The notes beneath the pieces were generated by a model that saw only the letters and a program-made list of their open reading frames with translations, was not told where the DNA came from and searched no databases. A stretch of 36,878 nt of DNA from Thiothrix sp. (lineage in GTDB: Bacteria > Pseudomonadota > Gammaproteobacteria > Thiotrichales > Thiotrichaceae), in contig JAGRJD010000059.1 of the NCBI GenBank assembly GCA_020442915.1, positions 1 through 36,878 of the forward strand, written 5' to 3'. A program made the translations under genes and the position numbers. This document shows positions 16,249 through 25,267 of this stretch, piece by piece; within the stretch, counting starts at the first letter, position 1, and every line of letters begins with the position of its first letter.

Positions 16249-17528
16249 CAGCCGGCAGCATCACCCTGCAGCAGGCCGGTATCAGCTACCGCCTGTATGC
16301 CAGACCGCACGACGCGCTGCTGGAATGGCTGCTGCGCCGGCCACGCCACCGGACCTTTCATGCCCTGAAAGATATCAGCCTGACATTGGAGCCTGGTACG
16401 TCACTGGGACTGGTCGGAGACAACGGGGCTGGAAAAAGCACCCTGTTGCGCCTGCTGGCCGGGAACCTCGTACCGACAGAAGGCTACTGTAAAATCAACG
16501 GATGCCGGGCTGCATTGCTGGAGCTGGGCAGCGGCCTGCACCCGGAATACAGCGGACTGGAGAATGCCCGCCTGGGACTGGCACTGCGCGGTCTGGAGCC
16601 GGCGGCGATTGAACATGCACTGCCGGAAGTGCTGGCATTTGCCGGGCTGGGGGATTTCATTCATCAACCCCTGAAACAGTATTCCAGTGGCATGGTGGTA
16701 CGGTTGGGGTTTTCCATCGCCATTCAGGCCAGTCCGGATGTGCTGATCGTGGACGAGGCCCTTTCCGTCGGCGATCAGTATTTCCAGAAACGCTCACTGG
16801 ACCGCATGCGCCAAATTCTTGATCAGGGCGCCACGCTGGTATTCTGCTCCCACAACCTGTACCAGGTACGGGAGATGTGTACCCAGGCGGTATGGCTGGA
16901 ACAGGGCCGGATACGGCTCATGGGGGCAGCCCAGACGGTGGTGGACGCCTATCAGGATAGTACCCGTGCCAAGACGCTGCCCCCATCTGCCACCACCCCG
17001 GCACTGCCTCAGACTGAAACGGCAACCACCCCCCAGGCATCCGCGCTGCCCGCAATCCCGCCCATGCCCCGACTGCTGACCGTGGTGCTGGCCGGCGACC
17101 GGCAGGCAGCAGAAACAGGGGCAGCAAGCCCTGATGAGCCTGACCTGCCCGGTTACCGGACCCATACCGCCTTTGCTGTCGAGGTGACCCTTCAGACGGC
17201 AGGCATGGCGCTGGAAGACCTGCATGTGGGGATTGTCCTGCGCCGTAATGATGATGTGCAGTGCTTCGGTATCAGCACCCTGCATGATGGCTTCCGGCTT
17301 GAAAACAGTGCTGATGGCAGCGCCCGGGTCTGCTTCAGCATTCCGCAACTGCCCTTGCTGTCCGGCCGTTATTGTCTGGAGGTTTGGCTCATCGATGCCA
17401 GCGGTGTGCATGTTTACGATGCCCGCGAACGCTGCTGTCCGTTCCGGGTCCGGCAGGACTCCCAGCAGCAGGGTATCGGTCTGTGCTGGATACCGCATCA
17501 ATGGCAAAACCGGGGGCTTGAGGCATGA
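16245..17528 (+). CDS. wzt: Polysaccharide ABC transporter ATPase with C-terminal glycan-reading domain (Wzt-type)
   Basis: 427 residues. Walker A G-D-N-G-A-G-K-S (58-65), signature Y-S-S-G-M (146-150), Walker B L-I-V-D-E (167-171). The ATPase domain ends near 245, a Pro/Thr/Ala-rich linker covers ~245-300, and a beta-rich C-terminal domain (~305-427) resembles Wzt_C. In O9a/O12-type systems that domain binds the terminal modification of the O-antigen and licenses export. Start is GTG 16245, overlapping wzm by 4 nt. It overlaps the acyltransferase by 4 nt. Confidence 0.93.
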   Translation: MTAGSITLQQAGISYRLYARPHDALLEWLLRRPRHRTFHALKDISLTLEPGTSLGLVGDNGAGKSTLLRLLAGNLVPTEGYCKINGCRAALLELGSGLHPEYSGLENARLGLALRGLEPAAIEHALPEVLAFAGLGDFIHQPLKQYSSGMVVRLGFSIAIQASPDVLIVDEALSVGDQYFQKRSLDRMRQILDQGATLVFCSHNLYQVREMCTQAVWLEQGRIRLMGAAQTVVDAYQDSTRAKTLPPSATTPALPQTETATTPQASALPAIPPMPRLLTVVLAGDRQAAETGAASPDEPDLPGYRTHTAFAVEVTLQTAGMALEDLHVGIVLRRNDDVQCFGISTLHDGFRLENSADGSARVCFSIPQLPLLSGRYCLEVWLIDASGVHVYDARERCCPFRVRQDSQQQGIGLCWIPHQWQNRGLEA

Positions 17529-18433
17529 GTTTTCTGTTGCCGCAACGGGATCCGGCCCGCTCCCTGCGTTATGAGCTTGCCTTTCCGGCCTATGCCCGCC
17601 TGCCCTGGCCATTGGCTTATCGTCTGGCGGATGGGCAGAGTAAAATTTATTACCACCGCAGAAAAATCCAGCGGGAAATCATGCGCCAGCAGATGCAGAC
17701 GGTTTTTCCGGTGGCAGCACCAGTCCGCCTGGATCAGTGGCTGCATGACTTTTTCCGCATGGTGGAACAGGAGGCACTGGATACCTGGTTTTACAACCAG
17801 AAGGCGGCAACGACCCTCACGACCCTGCAGGGTTTCGACGTGGTCCGGGAAGCCCGGCAGCAGGGACGACGTGTCATTCTGACCAGTGGCCATTTCGGGC
17901 GTTTCTGGATGGCCGGACCAGCCATGAAGGCACAGGGCTTTACCACCGGCACCATCACCCGTGATGGCGGACAGGAAAACATGCACGGCCTGCATCCGGC
18001 AGAACACCGCTACCGGCTTTTCAAACTGAAAATTCTTGCTCAGGTGTTGGGAGGCCCTTTTTTAATCGAAGGAGGTGATTTAAGAAGTTTATACCGTTCA
18101 CTGGACAATCACCTGATTACGCTGGTTTTTGATGTCCCGTACCCGGAAACCCAGCCCGGAAGCGTGACAGTTCCATTTCTTGGCGGTAAGATCGCAATTC
18201 CGGGAGGGGTATACAGAATTGCAAAAAAAACCGGGTCTCTGGTCGCACCGTTTTTCATGTGCGACGGCGGCAAGGGTAAAGTAGTTGCAGAGTTTACCGG
18301 ACTACTGGAACCGGATAATTATAATGTAGGGGATTTCATGAGCCTGCTGGCAGGGCATCTGGAAACACGGATACTGTCGGCTCCCGGCCAATGGTGGCTT
18401 TGGGAGGCTCTGCCTCTGTTACAGAGAGAATAA
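17525..18433 (+). CDS. LpxL-like lysophospholipid acyltransferase family protein with an altered active site
   Basis: 302 residues of the LpxL/HtrB-type fold. The active site motif normally reads H-x4-E/D; here it is H-F-G-R-F-W (His123, Trp128), so the acid is replaced by Trp. The later F-D-V-P-Y...V-P-F-L-G-G-K-I-A-I-P-G-G block resembles the LpxL substrate pocket region. It lies inside the glycan operon, overlapping wzt by 4 nt and 4 nt before the methyltransferase gene, so it probably acts on a glycan or lipid-linked intermediate rather than lipid A. Loss of activity is equally possible. Confidence 0.75.
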   Translation: MSFLLPQRDPARSLRYELAFPAYARLPWPLAYRLADGQSKIYYHRRKIQREIMRQQMQTVFPVAAPVRLDQWLHDFFRMVEQEALDTWFYNQKAATTLTTLQGFDVVREARQQGRRVILTSGHFGRFWMAGPAMKAQGFTTGTITRDGGQENMHGLHPAEHRYRLFKLKILAQVLGGPFLIEGGDLRSLYRSLDNHLITLVFDVPYPETQPGSVTVPFLGGKIAIPGGVYRIAKKTGSLVAPFFMCDGGKGKVVAEFTGLLEPDNYNVGDFMSLLAGHLETRILSAPGQWWLWEALPLLQRE

Positions 18434-18437
18434 AACC

Positions 18438-19448
18438 ATGAATCAAGCTGTAGCAAATCATACCAATAAGACCAAATGCTTGGACACCAACCATTCACAC
18501 AGCCAGATTGTCAGCCGCATTCCCCAATATGCCCAGGTACTGGAGCTGGGCTGTGCCAGCGGGGAAATGTCACGCCTGATGAAGGAGAACTGTCAGGCGC
18601 ATATTTTCGGTGTGGAAAAAGACCCGCAGACAGCCTGGCAGGCCCAGCGTTATTGCGACTATGTATTTACCGAAGACCTGGATGACCCGCACAGCTTGGA
18701 TGCGCTGCAGTTTGAAAAGTTCGATGTCATCACCCTGGTCGATGTCCTGGAACACCTCAAGGAACCCCAGGCCCTGCTGGAACGCCTCAAACCGTTCCTG
18801 ATGCCGGAAAGTGTGGTCCTGCTGTCAGTGCCCAACGTGGCACATGCCTCGGTACGGCTGGAACTGCTGACGGGGGATTTTCACTACGAGGATGCCGGCA
18901 TCCTGGACAGTACCCACCTCAAGTTCTTCACCCTCAGCACCCTGAAGGCACTGATTGAGCGCAGCGGTTTTGTCATCAACGAGCTGGACTACACCTGGCA
19001 TGACATCCCCGACAACGTGATCTCGCGTTACCTGCGGGCAGTCGACATTGAACCGACCCGGCGCATTCTGGAACATTTCCATGAGCCAGATGCCATCGCC
19101 TACCAGTTTATTGTCGCTATCAGTCTGCCACCGGAGGAGGCGCCAACCCCGTTCGATCACGATGCATCCAAGGCGCCACCAATGACTCACAGACTCAAGC
19201 CCATGGCAGCCTCCTGGCAGACCTGGGGGCAGGTGTTCAGCAATCTGCAGCAAAAAGAGCAGATCATCCATGGCATGGAAATGCAGTTGCAGGAATACAA
19301 GCAACAGCTCGACCGCATCCAGCGCGAGGTGCACCTGAAAGAAGCGGAGTTGCAACGGGTATACGCCACACGCAGCTGGCGGTTTTTACGCCGGATGGCC
19401 CAGCTCTGGCGCGGAAACCCAATTCAGGCCGGATTAACGCATGGCTGA
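18438..19448 (+). CDS. SAM-dependent methyltransferase with C-terminal coiled coil
   Basis: 336 residues. A class I methyltransferase: motif I V-L-E-L-G-C-A-S-G-E (34-43), later D-V-I-T-L-V-D-V-L-E-H-L (post I/II) and L-L-S-V-P-N-V-A-H (motif III), a pattern of Methyltransf_11/12 enzymes in glycan clusters. Residues ~262-310 are a heptad coiled coil, followed by A-T-R-S-W-R-F-L-R-R-M, a basic amphipathic tail. The combination recalls WbdD, which caps the O-antigen chain and whose coiled coil sets chain length, but the kinase half of WbdD is absent. Confidence 0.8.
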   Translation: MNQAVANHTNKTKCLDTNHSHSQIVSRIPQYAQVLELGCASGEMSRLMKENCQAHIFGVEKDPQTAWQAQRYCDYVFTEDLDDPHSLDALQFEKFDVITLVDVLEHLKEPQALLERLKPFLMPESVVLLSVPNVAHASVRLELLTGDFHYEDAGILDSTHLKFFTLSTLKALIERSGFVINELDYTWHDIPDNVISRYLRAVDIEPTRRILEHFHEPDAIAYQFIVAISLPPEEAPTPFDHDASKAPPMTHRLKPMAASWQTWGQVFSNLQQKEQIIHGMEMQLQEYKQQLDRIQREVHLKEAELQRVYATRSWRFLRRMAQLWRGNPIQAGLTHG

Positions 19449-19514
19449 TAGACTGTAAATCAGACTGATTCCGGTTAAATCCGATAATTATAACAATCAC
19501 GGAGTAGGCTTGAT

Positions 19515-20795
19515 ATGGACGGAACAGCCGTCACGGTCAGCGTCATCGTGCCCGCTTACAATCATGCGGCATGGGTCGGGCAGGCCATTCACTCAGTATT
19601 TCGCCAGACCCTGACGGACTGGGAACTGATCCTCATTGATGATGCCTCCAGCGATGAAACCTGGTCCGTGATCCAGGCCTATACCCGCCCCCTGAGCAGC
19701 ACAAACGGTCGCATCATCACCATCCGTCACACCCGGAATCAGGGTGCACCGACAACCCTGAATGAAGGCATGGCGCTGGCTCGGGGTGAGTACATTGCCA
19801 TTCTCAATTCCGATGATGCCTGGCAGCCGGAGCGGCTGGAAAGAATGGTCCGGTTCGCCAGACGCCAGGAACTGGATTTTCTGGTAACGGGACTGAACCT
19901 GTGGGACCGGGATGCCGCCTGCAAGGATGAGTCGGAACCGGACTGGCTCAAATGGTACCGGGGCCTGTATGCGGACTGGCTGTCACACGGTGACTTTCTG
20001 CGTACCCTGTTGCGTGGCAACTTCTTTATCACCACCTCAAATTTTTTCTTCCAGCGCCACCTGTTTGACACCCATGGCGGTTTCGCCGACCTGCGTTATG
20101 TCCATGACTATGAATATGCCCTGCGTCTGTTTGGCAAAGGCGCCAAAATGCAGTGCCTGTGGGACGAAAAGCTGCTGAACTACCGTCTGCACGATCATAA
20201 TACCATCCGTGAAAAACCACTGGCAGCCATTGAGGAAAACATGCTGATGCTGCTGGAGCAATTGCCGGAATTGTACCCTTATCTGGACTATTCGCGTCTG
20301 GAGGGCCTGAAATTCCAGCTCCAGGACCTGCAGCGTTATACCCGTGAGGAATGGCTGAGCACCATCCACTACCAGCTGCTGAACAAGGAAAAAGAATTGT
20401 TCGCCCTGATTTACGATCGGGATGAATGGATTCGGGACCGGGATGACATTATTGCCAGCCAGCAGGCCATGGTGACTGAGCGGGATGACTGGGTTGCCGA
20501 ACGGGACCGAACCATCAGCACCCTGCAGGCGGTCATCCGGCAGCAGGAGCAGTGCCTGGAAGCGCACAAGCGCATGGTCAGCGACCGGGACAGCTGGATT
20601 GCTGACCGGGATGGCTGGATTACCGAGCGCGACCAGATGCTCAAGGCGCGTGATGAGCACATCCGTACACTGGAGCAGAATCTGCAGGCCCTGTGCCACA
20701 GCCGGGCTTATCGTGCCGGCACGCTGCTGGCCTGGCCGGTGCGGCAATTGCGCGAACGCCTGCACCCGGAACGCTGGAAGCTCAATCATGCCTGA
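19515..20795 (+). CDS. GT2 family glycosyltransferase with RDxWI heptad coiled-coil tail
   Basis: 426 residues. GT-A fold at the N-terminus: V-S-V-I-V-P-A-Y-N-H, L-I-D-D-A-S-S-D (nucleotide site), N-S-D-D-A-W (DxD-like metal site near residue 100). Residues ~300-382 are heptads of the type R-D-x-W-I-x-x (R-D-E-W-I-R-D, R-D-D-W-V-A-E, R-D-S-W-I-A-D, R-D-G-W-I-T-E, R-D-Q-M-L-K-A). A basic C-terminal stretch with S-R-A-Y-R follows, like the tail of the preceding methyltransferase. GGAG at 19501 precedes the ATG by 10 nt. It overlaps the HAD gene by 8 nt. Confidence 0.88.
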   Translation: MDGTAVTVSVIVPAYNHAAWVGQAIHSVFRQTLTDWELILIDDASSDETWSVIQAYTRPLSSTNGRIITIRHTRNQGAPTTLNEGMALARGEYIAILNSDDAWQPERLERMVRFARRQELDFLVTGLNLWDRDAACKDESEPDWLKWYRGLYADWLSHGDFLRTLLRGNFFITTSNFFFQRHLFDTHGGFADLRYVHDYEYALRLFGKGAKMQCLWDEKLLNYRLHDHNTIREKPLAAIEENMLMLLEQLPELYPYLDYSRLEGLKFQLQDLQRYTREEWLSTIHYQLLNKEKELFALIYDRDEWIRDRDDIIASQQAMVTERDDWVAERDRTISTLQAVIRQQEQCLEAHKRMVSDRDSWIADRDGWITERDQMLKARDEHIRTLEQNLQALCHSRAYRAGTLLAWPVRQLRERLHPERWKLNHA

Positions 20796-22863
20796 CAAGC
20801 TTGTTTATCGGGACTGGCAGTCTGTCCGGCACTATCTGGAACAACGTTTGCGGCAACGCAGCCTGCGTCTGGTGTCCCTCGACCTCTTTGATACCCTGCT
20901 GGGACGTATCGACACCCCGGAGCAGGTGCAGAAAGCCTGTTGCCGTGAGTTGGCCCGCCTGCTGCCAGGAGCAGCTTCCGATACCCCCCTCCTGACACCG
21001 GACAGCGTCTGGCAGGCACGTCAGCAGGCTGAGGCGGAATTGCGTCAGCAGGCGTTGCAGCAGGGCCTGGACCCGGAATGCCGGTTTTCGGACCTGGTGC
21101 CACGCTGGCTGGAAAAGCTGGGCCGGAAACCAGAGCCGGCTCAGGTCTGTCTGTGCATTGACACCGAGGTCCGGCTGGAAAAACTGGCCCTGTATGTCAA
21201 ACCGGGCGTCAGAACTTTCCTGAACTGGCTGGCACAACAGGGAATCGGCATTATCGCCATTTCCGACATGTATCTGGATCGGTTATTGCTGGAAAGCCTG
21301 CTGGAAGACAAGGGGCTGCAGCCACTGCTGGAGCAGGTCTTCGTTTCGGCAGAGCGGCTGAAGGGCAAATATTCGGGCCGCCTGTTTCAGGCTGTCATGC
21401 GTCAGCGTGACATTGCACCGGCACACTGGGTTCATGTCGGCGACAATCCGGTTTCCGACCGGCGCATCCCCTGCTCCCTGGGCATTCAGGGTATCTGGCT
21501 GTATGAAAAAGCCGAACTGCGCCAGCGTGAGCAGCAACAGCTGAATGCCGCCATGGCGGCTCACGGCAGCATCTGGCGCGGACGTTATTTTTTCTCCCTG
21601 CTGCAACAGCGTCTTTTGCACTTGGAGCCTGAAAGTGATGATTTCTATTTCAGCTATGGGCGTGACGTACTGGGCGCTGCCTACAGCACCTTCATGCTGG
21701 GTCTGCAGGAGCGCCTGCGGCGTCAGCCGGTCCAACGATTGTTTTTCGTTGCCCGTGACGGCTTCCTGTTTCAGCAGATGTATCAGTCACTGGAAGGCAG
21801 GCGGCCACCAGATGACTACATTTACCTGTCCCGCAAGGTTATCACTGCTGCCTCCGTGGCCGACGGGTTGAGCCTGGAGCAAGCCCAGGTCGCATTCTAC
21901 AACCCCAAACAGCAGGGTCTGCTTTCCATCTGCAAGGTTTATGGCCTACCGGAAAACCGTCTTGAACCCCTTGCCCTGCAACACGGCTTCACGCACTTTG
22001 ATGAGCCACTGCAGAACTGGCAGGACCAGCGCCTGCAGGCTTTTCTTGCAGATACACAGGTGCAGGCCATCATCCGCCAGAACGGACGGACTCAGCGCAA
22101 CCTGCTGGAAACCTATCTGGCACAGGCAGGCTTTCTGGGAGGCGGGCATGTCGGGCTGGTGGACATCGGCTGGAATGGAACCGTGCAAAAATTTCTCAAA
22201 CAGGCTTTTGGAGAGCGTGCGGATTACCCGGTGGTCAATGGGTATTACTTCGCCTTTGTCCCCAAAATGTACAGCGACTTCGGGAGCAACAATTTCTGTG
22301 AGGGCATTATTCACGACTCCCGACGCGACAATGCCTGTGAACGCATTCCGGCCGAGTTCGAGGAAATCTTCGAACAGGGGGCCCGCTCACTGGAGGCGAC
22401 CACGGTCGGTTATCGTCGCCTGGAAGGCCGGGTCGAGCCGGTCCTCAAATCCGGCCACTCCCCGGACCGCATGGCTGAAGTGACCTGCAACCGCATGGTG
22501 ACTGCCATGCATGCCGGCGTCATGACCCACTGGAAACACTTTCTGGCACTGCGACAACTGACCGGCTGCAACAGCAGCGACCTGCTGCCCTATGTCTATG
22601 GCATGCTGGAGCGAGCGGTGGTCTACCCGAGCCGGGAAGAAACCCGCATGCTGACCCGGCTGGTACATACCGAGGATTTCGGCCACGACCACGTGCTGGA
22701 CCTGGGACGGCACAGCCTCGGCCTGCGTGACCTGCTGCATCCGCGCACCCTGCTGGCCAGTCTTCAGCAGGCAACCTGGCGCTATGCCCTGTTTGCACAA
22801 CTGCCAACCGGCATCGCCAATTTCGCCCTGCGGATTGCCTATCTGCATGCAGTCAGGAAATAG
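20788..22863 (+). CDS. HAD-superfamily hydrolase fused to a large domain of unknown function
   Basis: 691 residues. N-terminal HAD: motif I S-L-D-L-F-D-T (nucleophile Asp32; position +2 is Phe, as in dehalogenase-like members), motif II I-I-A-I-S-D-M, motif III Lys in L-K-G-K-Y-S-G, motif IV H-V-G-D-N-P-V-S-D. The remaining ~430 residues are a separate domain with F-F-V-A-R-D-G-F-L-F, Y-L-S-R-K-V and V-D-I-G-W-N-G-T-V-Q. I recognise this architecture from surface-glycan clusters but know no proven activity. The ATG at 20788 is inside the end of the GT gene (8-nt overlap); longer upstream reading is only overlap with that gene. Confidence 0.83.
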   Translation: MPDKLVYRDWQSVRHYLEQRLRQRSLRLVSLDLFDTLLGRIDTPEQVQKACCRELARLLPGAASDTPLLTPDSVWQARQQAEAELRQQALQQGLDPECRFSDLVPRWLEKLGRKPEPAQVCLCIDTEVRLEKLALYVKPGVRTFLNWLAQQGIGIIAISDMYLDRLLLESLLEDKGLQPLLEQVFVSAERLKGKYSGRLFQAVMRQRDIAPAHWVHVGDNPVSDRRIPCSLGIQGIWLYEKAELRQREQQQLNAAMAAHGSIWRGRYFFSLLQQRLLHLEPESDDFYFSYGRDVLGAAYSTFMLGLQERLRRQPVQRLFFVARDGFLFQQMYQSLEGRRPPDDYIYLSRKVITAASVADGLSLEQAQVAFYNPKQQGLLSICKVYGLPENRLEPLALQHGFTHFDEPLQNWQDQRLQAFLADTQVQAIIRQNGRTQRNLLETYLAQAGFLGGGHVGLVDIGWNGTVQKFLKQAFGERADYPVVNGYYFAFVPKMYSDFGSNNFCEGIIHDSRRDNACERIPAEFEEIFEQGARSLEATTVGYRRLEGRVEPVLKSGHSPDRMAEVTCNRMVTAMHAGVMTHWKHFLALRQLTGCNSSDLLPYVYGMLERAVVYPSREETRMLTRLVHTEDFGHDHVLDLGRHSLGLRDLLHPRTLLASLQQATWRYALFAQLPTGIANFALRIAYLHAVRK

Positions 22864-22907
22864 GCAGCGGCTCTCCCCGAACACCACAACACAGGCAGAA
22901 TGCATTT

Positions 22908-23120
22908 GTGAACAGACATGCCGGCAACCAGCCCAACCTGATGATCAGTCCGACCCGGCTGTTTGTCTATGCCCAGGCCTTCCGTTTTTCATCCGGACGC
23001 GGACGCTGCTTCAGTCCGGGACTCAGAACCCTGTTGAGCTGGTACATTGCACACCTGCAACGGATTGTGATCGACCGTGCGGCCCTGAAACGGCTCCGGC
23101 TCCGGATTGAGAGGGCATAA
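22908..23120 (+). CDS. Possible small basic protein
   Basis: A 70-codon ORF (GTG start) occupies the only sizeable gap in the glycan operon (22864-23124). It is Arg-rich, with no signal peptide or domain I recognise. Third codon positions are GC-rich, like its neighbours, and it ends 4 nt before the next gene. No clear Shine-Dalgarno. It could be a real small gene or a chance ORF. Confidence 0.35.
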   Translation: MNRHAGNQPNLMISPTRLFVYAQAFRFSSGRGRCFSPGLRTLLSWYIAHLQRIVIDRAALKRLRLRIERA

Positions 23121-23124
23121 AGTC

Positions 23125-24033
23125 ATGACCGGGGCGGTACAGATACTGCTTTCCACCTGGAACGGTGCTGCCTGGATTGAGGACCTGCTGGATTCACTGG
23201 CAAGCCAGCATTTCAGGGACTGGGAGCTGCTGGTACGGGATGACGGCTCCAGCGATCAGACCCTGACCCGTTTGCAAGGCTGGCAGCAACGCCACCCGGA
23301 GCATACCGTGACGATTCTGCCGGACCGGCAGCATCTGGGCAGTAACCAGAGCTTCAGCCGGCTGGTCGGCACCAGCACGGCACCTTACCTGATGTTCTGT
23401 GATCAGGATGATGTCTGGTTTCCAGACAAGATCACCATACAGCTGCAACAGCTGCAACAGCTGGAGCATGAACACGGCAGCCGGATACCGCTGCTGGTAC
23501 ATGCGGATATGGTACCGACCGATGCCGGACTGAAACCGCTGGCAGCCTCATTCTGGACCAGCCGCCGTTTCAGGCTGCAGCAGTCACGCAAGGCCTGGCT
23601 GCTGACCAACCCGGTCAGCGGTTGCGCCACACTGTTCAACCGGGCGGCGGCCCAACAGGCCTTTCCACTCCCCGAAGGGGCCATGCAGCATGACCGCTGG
23701 CTGGCGCTGGTCTGTGCCTGGTTCGGCAGGGTCGGCACCATCGCCAGACCCCTGCTCTACTACCGTCAGCATGCCGGCAACCAAATGGGTGCCCGGCCCG
23801 CACGCTGGCGGCAGCTGGGCAGCATACCGGCCCGCCTTGATGCCTGGAGTCAACAGGCACAGGCACTGCTGGAACGTTTCGACCCGGAGCTGTCAGTGGC
23901 GGATCGCCGGCTGCTGGAAGCGCTGGCCGGGGTACGCAGCCTGCAAGGCAGGGAAAAGCGCATGGTCATGCTGAAGAACGGCCTGCTCAAACAGGGCGTG
24001 GGAGCCAGTCTGGCCTTGCTGTTGTTTGCCTGA
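23125..24033 (+). CDS. GT2 family glycosyltransferase
   Basis: 302 residues. V-Q-I-L-L-S-T-W-N-G, L-V-R-D-D-G-S-S-D (nucleotide site) and F-C-D-Q-D-D-V-W (metal-binding DxD) place it with the RfbF/WcaA-type GT2 enzymes that add rhamnose or related sugars to O-antigen. P-V-S-G-C and Q-H-D-R-W-L-A follow in the acceptor part. I chose ATG 23125; a TTG at 23107 is in frame. The sugar cannot be told from sequence. Confidence 0.88.
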   Translation: MTGAVQILLSTWNGAAWIEDLLDSLASQHFRDWELLVRDDGSSDQTLTRLQGWQQRHPEHTVTILPDRQHLGSNQSFSRLVGTSTAPYLMFCDQDDVWFPDKITIQLQQLQQLEHEHGSRIPLLVHADMVPTDAGLKPLAASFWTSRRFRLQQSRKAWLLTNPVSGCATLFNRAAAQQAFPLPEGAMQHDRWLALVCAWFGRVGTIARPLLYYRQHAGNQMGARPARWRQLGSIPARLDAWSQQAQALLERFDPELSVADRRLLEALAGVRSLQGREKRMVMLKNGLLKQGVGASLALLLFA

Positions 24034-24086
24034 GCACGCGCCAATGGTCACCACCAAGACCACAATCAACAGGGAATACTGCATTC

Positions 24087-25166
24087 ATGAGAACAATAAT
24101 AAACCGGCCTGATGTTGCGATTATCGTCCTGACCCGCAATGCCGGCGAACTGTGGCCGGCCTGGATCCGGGGCATCAAGCAGCAGCAGGTACAGGCAGGA
24201 CGTTATCTGGTGCTGGATTCGTCCTCGACAGACGCCACCGTCAGCCTGGCACTGGAAGCCGGGCTGGAAGTCTATTCCATTGACCATCGCCGCTTTGATC
24301 ACGGTGGTACCCGGCAACTGGCTGCCGATCTGTGTCCGGATGCCGATTACCTGGTCTATCTGACCCAGGATGCCATTCTGGAACAGCCCGACTCACTGGA
24401 ACGACTGCTGGAGCCACTCACGGATGAGCAGGTGGCCATGGTCTACGGGCGGCATGTCGCGCATGAGTTTGCCAGCCTGATCGAAAAACATGCCCGCGCT
24501 TATACCTATCCAGCCCGATCCACACGCCGCACGGTGACGGATCTGGAGCAGCTCGGATTCCGGGCGGCTTTCTCTTCCGATGTCTACGCAGCCTATCGGG
24601 TCAGTGCCCTGCGCAGTATCGGTGGTTTTCCTTCCCACGTGATCGTCAGTGAAGACAGTTATGTATCGGCACGCCTGCTGCTGGCAGGCTGGACCACGGT
24701 ATACAATGCCGACAGCCGGGTCCGGCATTCACACCACTACTCCCTGCTGCATATCTTCCGGCGCTACTTTGATGTAGGCGTGTTTCATGCCACCGAAAAG
24801 GCCCTGCTGCAACGGGTGGGGCGCCCGGATCGTGAAGCAGGGGCTTATGTGCGTTCCCTGATCGGTTTTCTGAACCGCCACAATCGCCTGCTGCTGCCGT
24901 TGGCAGCCCTGCAGACCCTGACCAAACTGCTGGGATTCCGGCTGGGCCAGCGCCATGCCCGACTGCCCGGACGGCTCTGCCGCATGATCAGCCTGCAGCG
25001 GGCCTACTGGCGGTATCACAAACCGGCATCAGACGAGGCCCATATCTGGCTGGCGATGGGCAACAAGGTACGCCAGCTGCAGCATCAGCCGGTACTGCCC
25101 GCCATGGATCGGGATAGCGTTCAGGTGGTGGCCGGCGAAAAAGCGCTGTCCGAAATCACCTCATGA
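24087..25166 (+). CDS. GT2 family glycosyltransferase, rhamnosyltransferase-like
   Basis: 359 residues. N-terminal GT-A: A-I-I-V-L-T-R-N-A-G, L-D-S-S-S-T-D, then F-D-H-G-G-T-R-Q, closely like the F-N-H-G-G-T-R-N motif of rhamnosyltransferases such as RfbN/WbbL, and L-T-Q-D-A. Further on, V-S-E-D-S-Y-V-S-A-R is the ED(D/S) catalytic region. A His-rich H-S-H-H-Y-S-L stretch follows. Last gene of the operon, 53 nt after the previous one. Rhamnose transfer is a family-based inference. Confidence 0.85.
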   Translation: MRTIINRPDVAIIVLTRNAGELWPAWIRGIKQQQVQAGRYLVLDSSSTDATVSLALEAGLEVYSIDHRRFDHGGTRQLAADLCPDADYLVYLTQDAILEQPDSLERLLEPLTDEQVAMVYGRHVAHEFASLIEKHARAYTYPARSTRRTVTDLEQLGFRAAFSSDVYAAYRVSALRSIGGFPSHVIVSEDSYVSARLLLAGWTTVYNADSRVRHSHHYSLLHIFRRYFDVGVFHATEKALLQRVGRPDREAGAYVRSLIGFLNRHNRLLLPLAALQTLTKLLGFRLGQRHARLPGRLCRMISLQRAYWRYHKPASDEAHIWLAMGNKVRQLQHQPVLPAMDRDSVQVVAGEKALSEITS

Positions 25167-25232
25167 CCCCGAAAGCGCCGACCTGTCCGCCGGGAAGGGG
25201 CAGTTTCCTGACCCCTATCCCCTGAGGGAAGC

Positions 25233-25261
25233 TTGACACCAACACATTAGAATATAATAAT
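25233..25261 (+). promoter_or_regulatory. Near-consensus sigma-70 promoter
   Basis: TTGACA (25233-25238), a 17-nt spacer, and AATAAT (25256-25261) match 11 of 12 consensus positions. It is the best promoter I can see in the window. An alternative -10, TATAAT at 25253-25258, would give a 14-nt spacer. Predicted start ~25268. Confidence 0.75.
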
Positions 25262-25267
25262 ATATGC

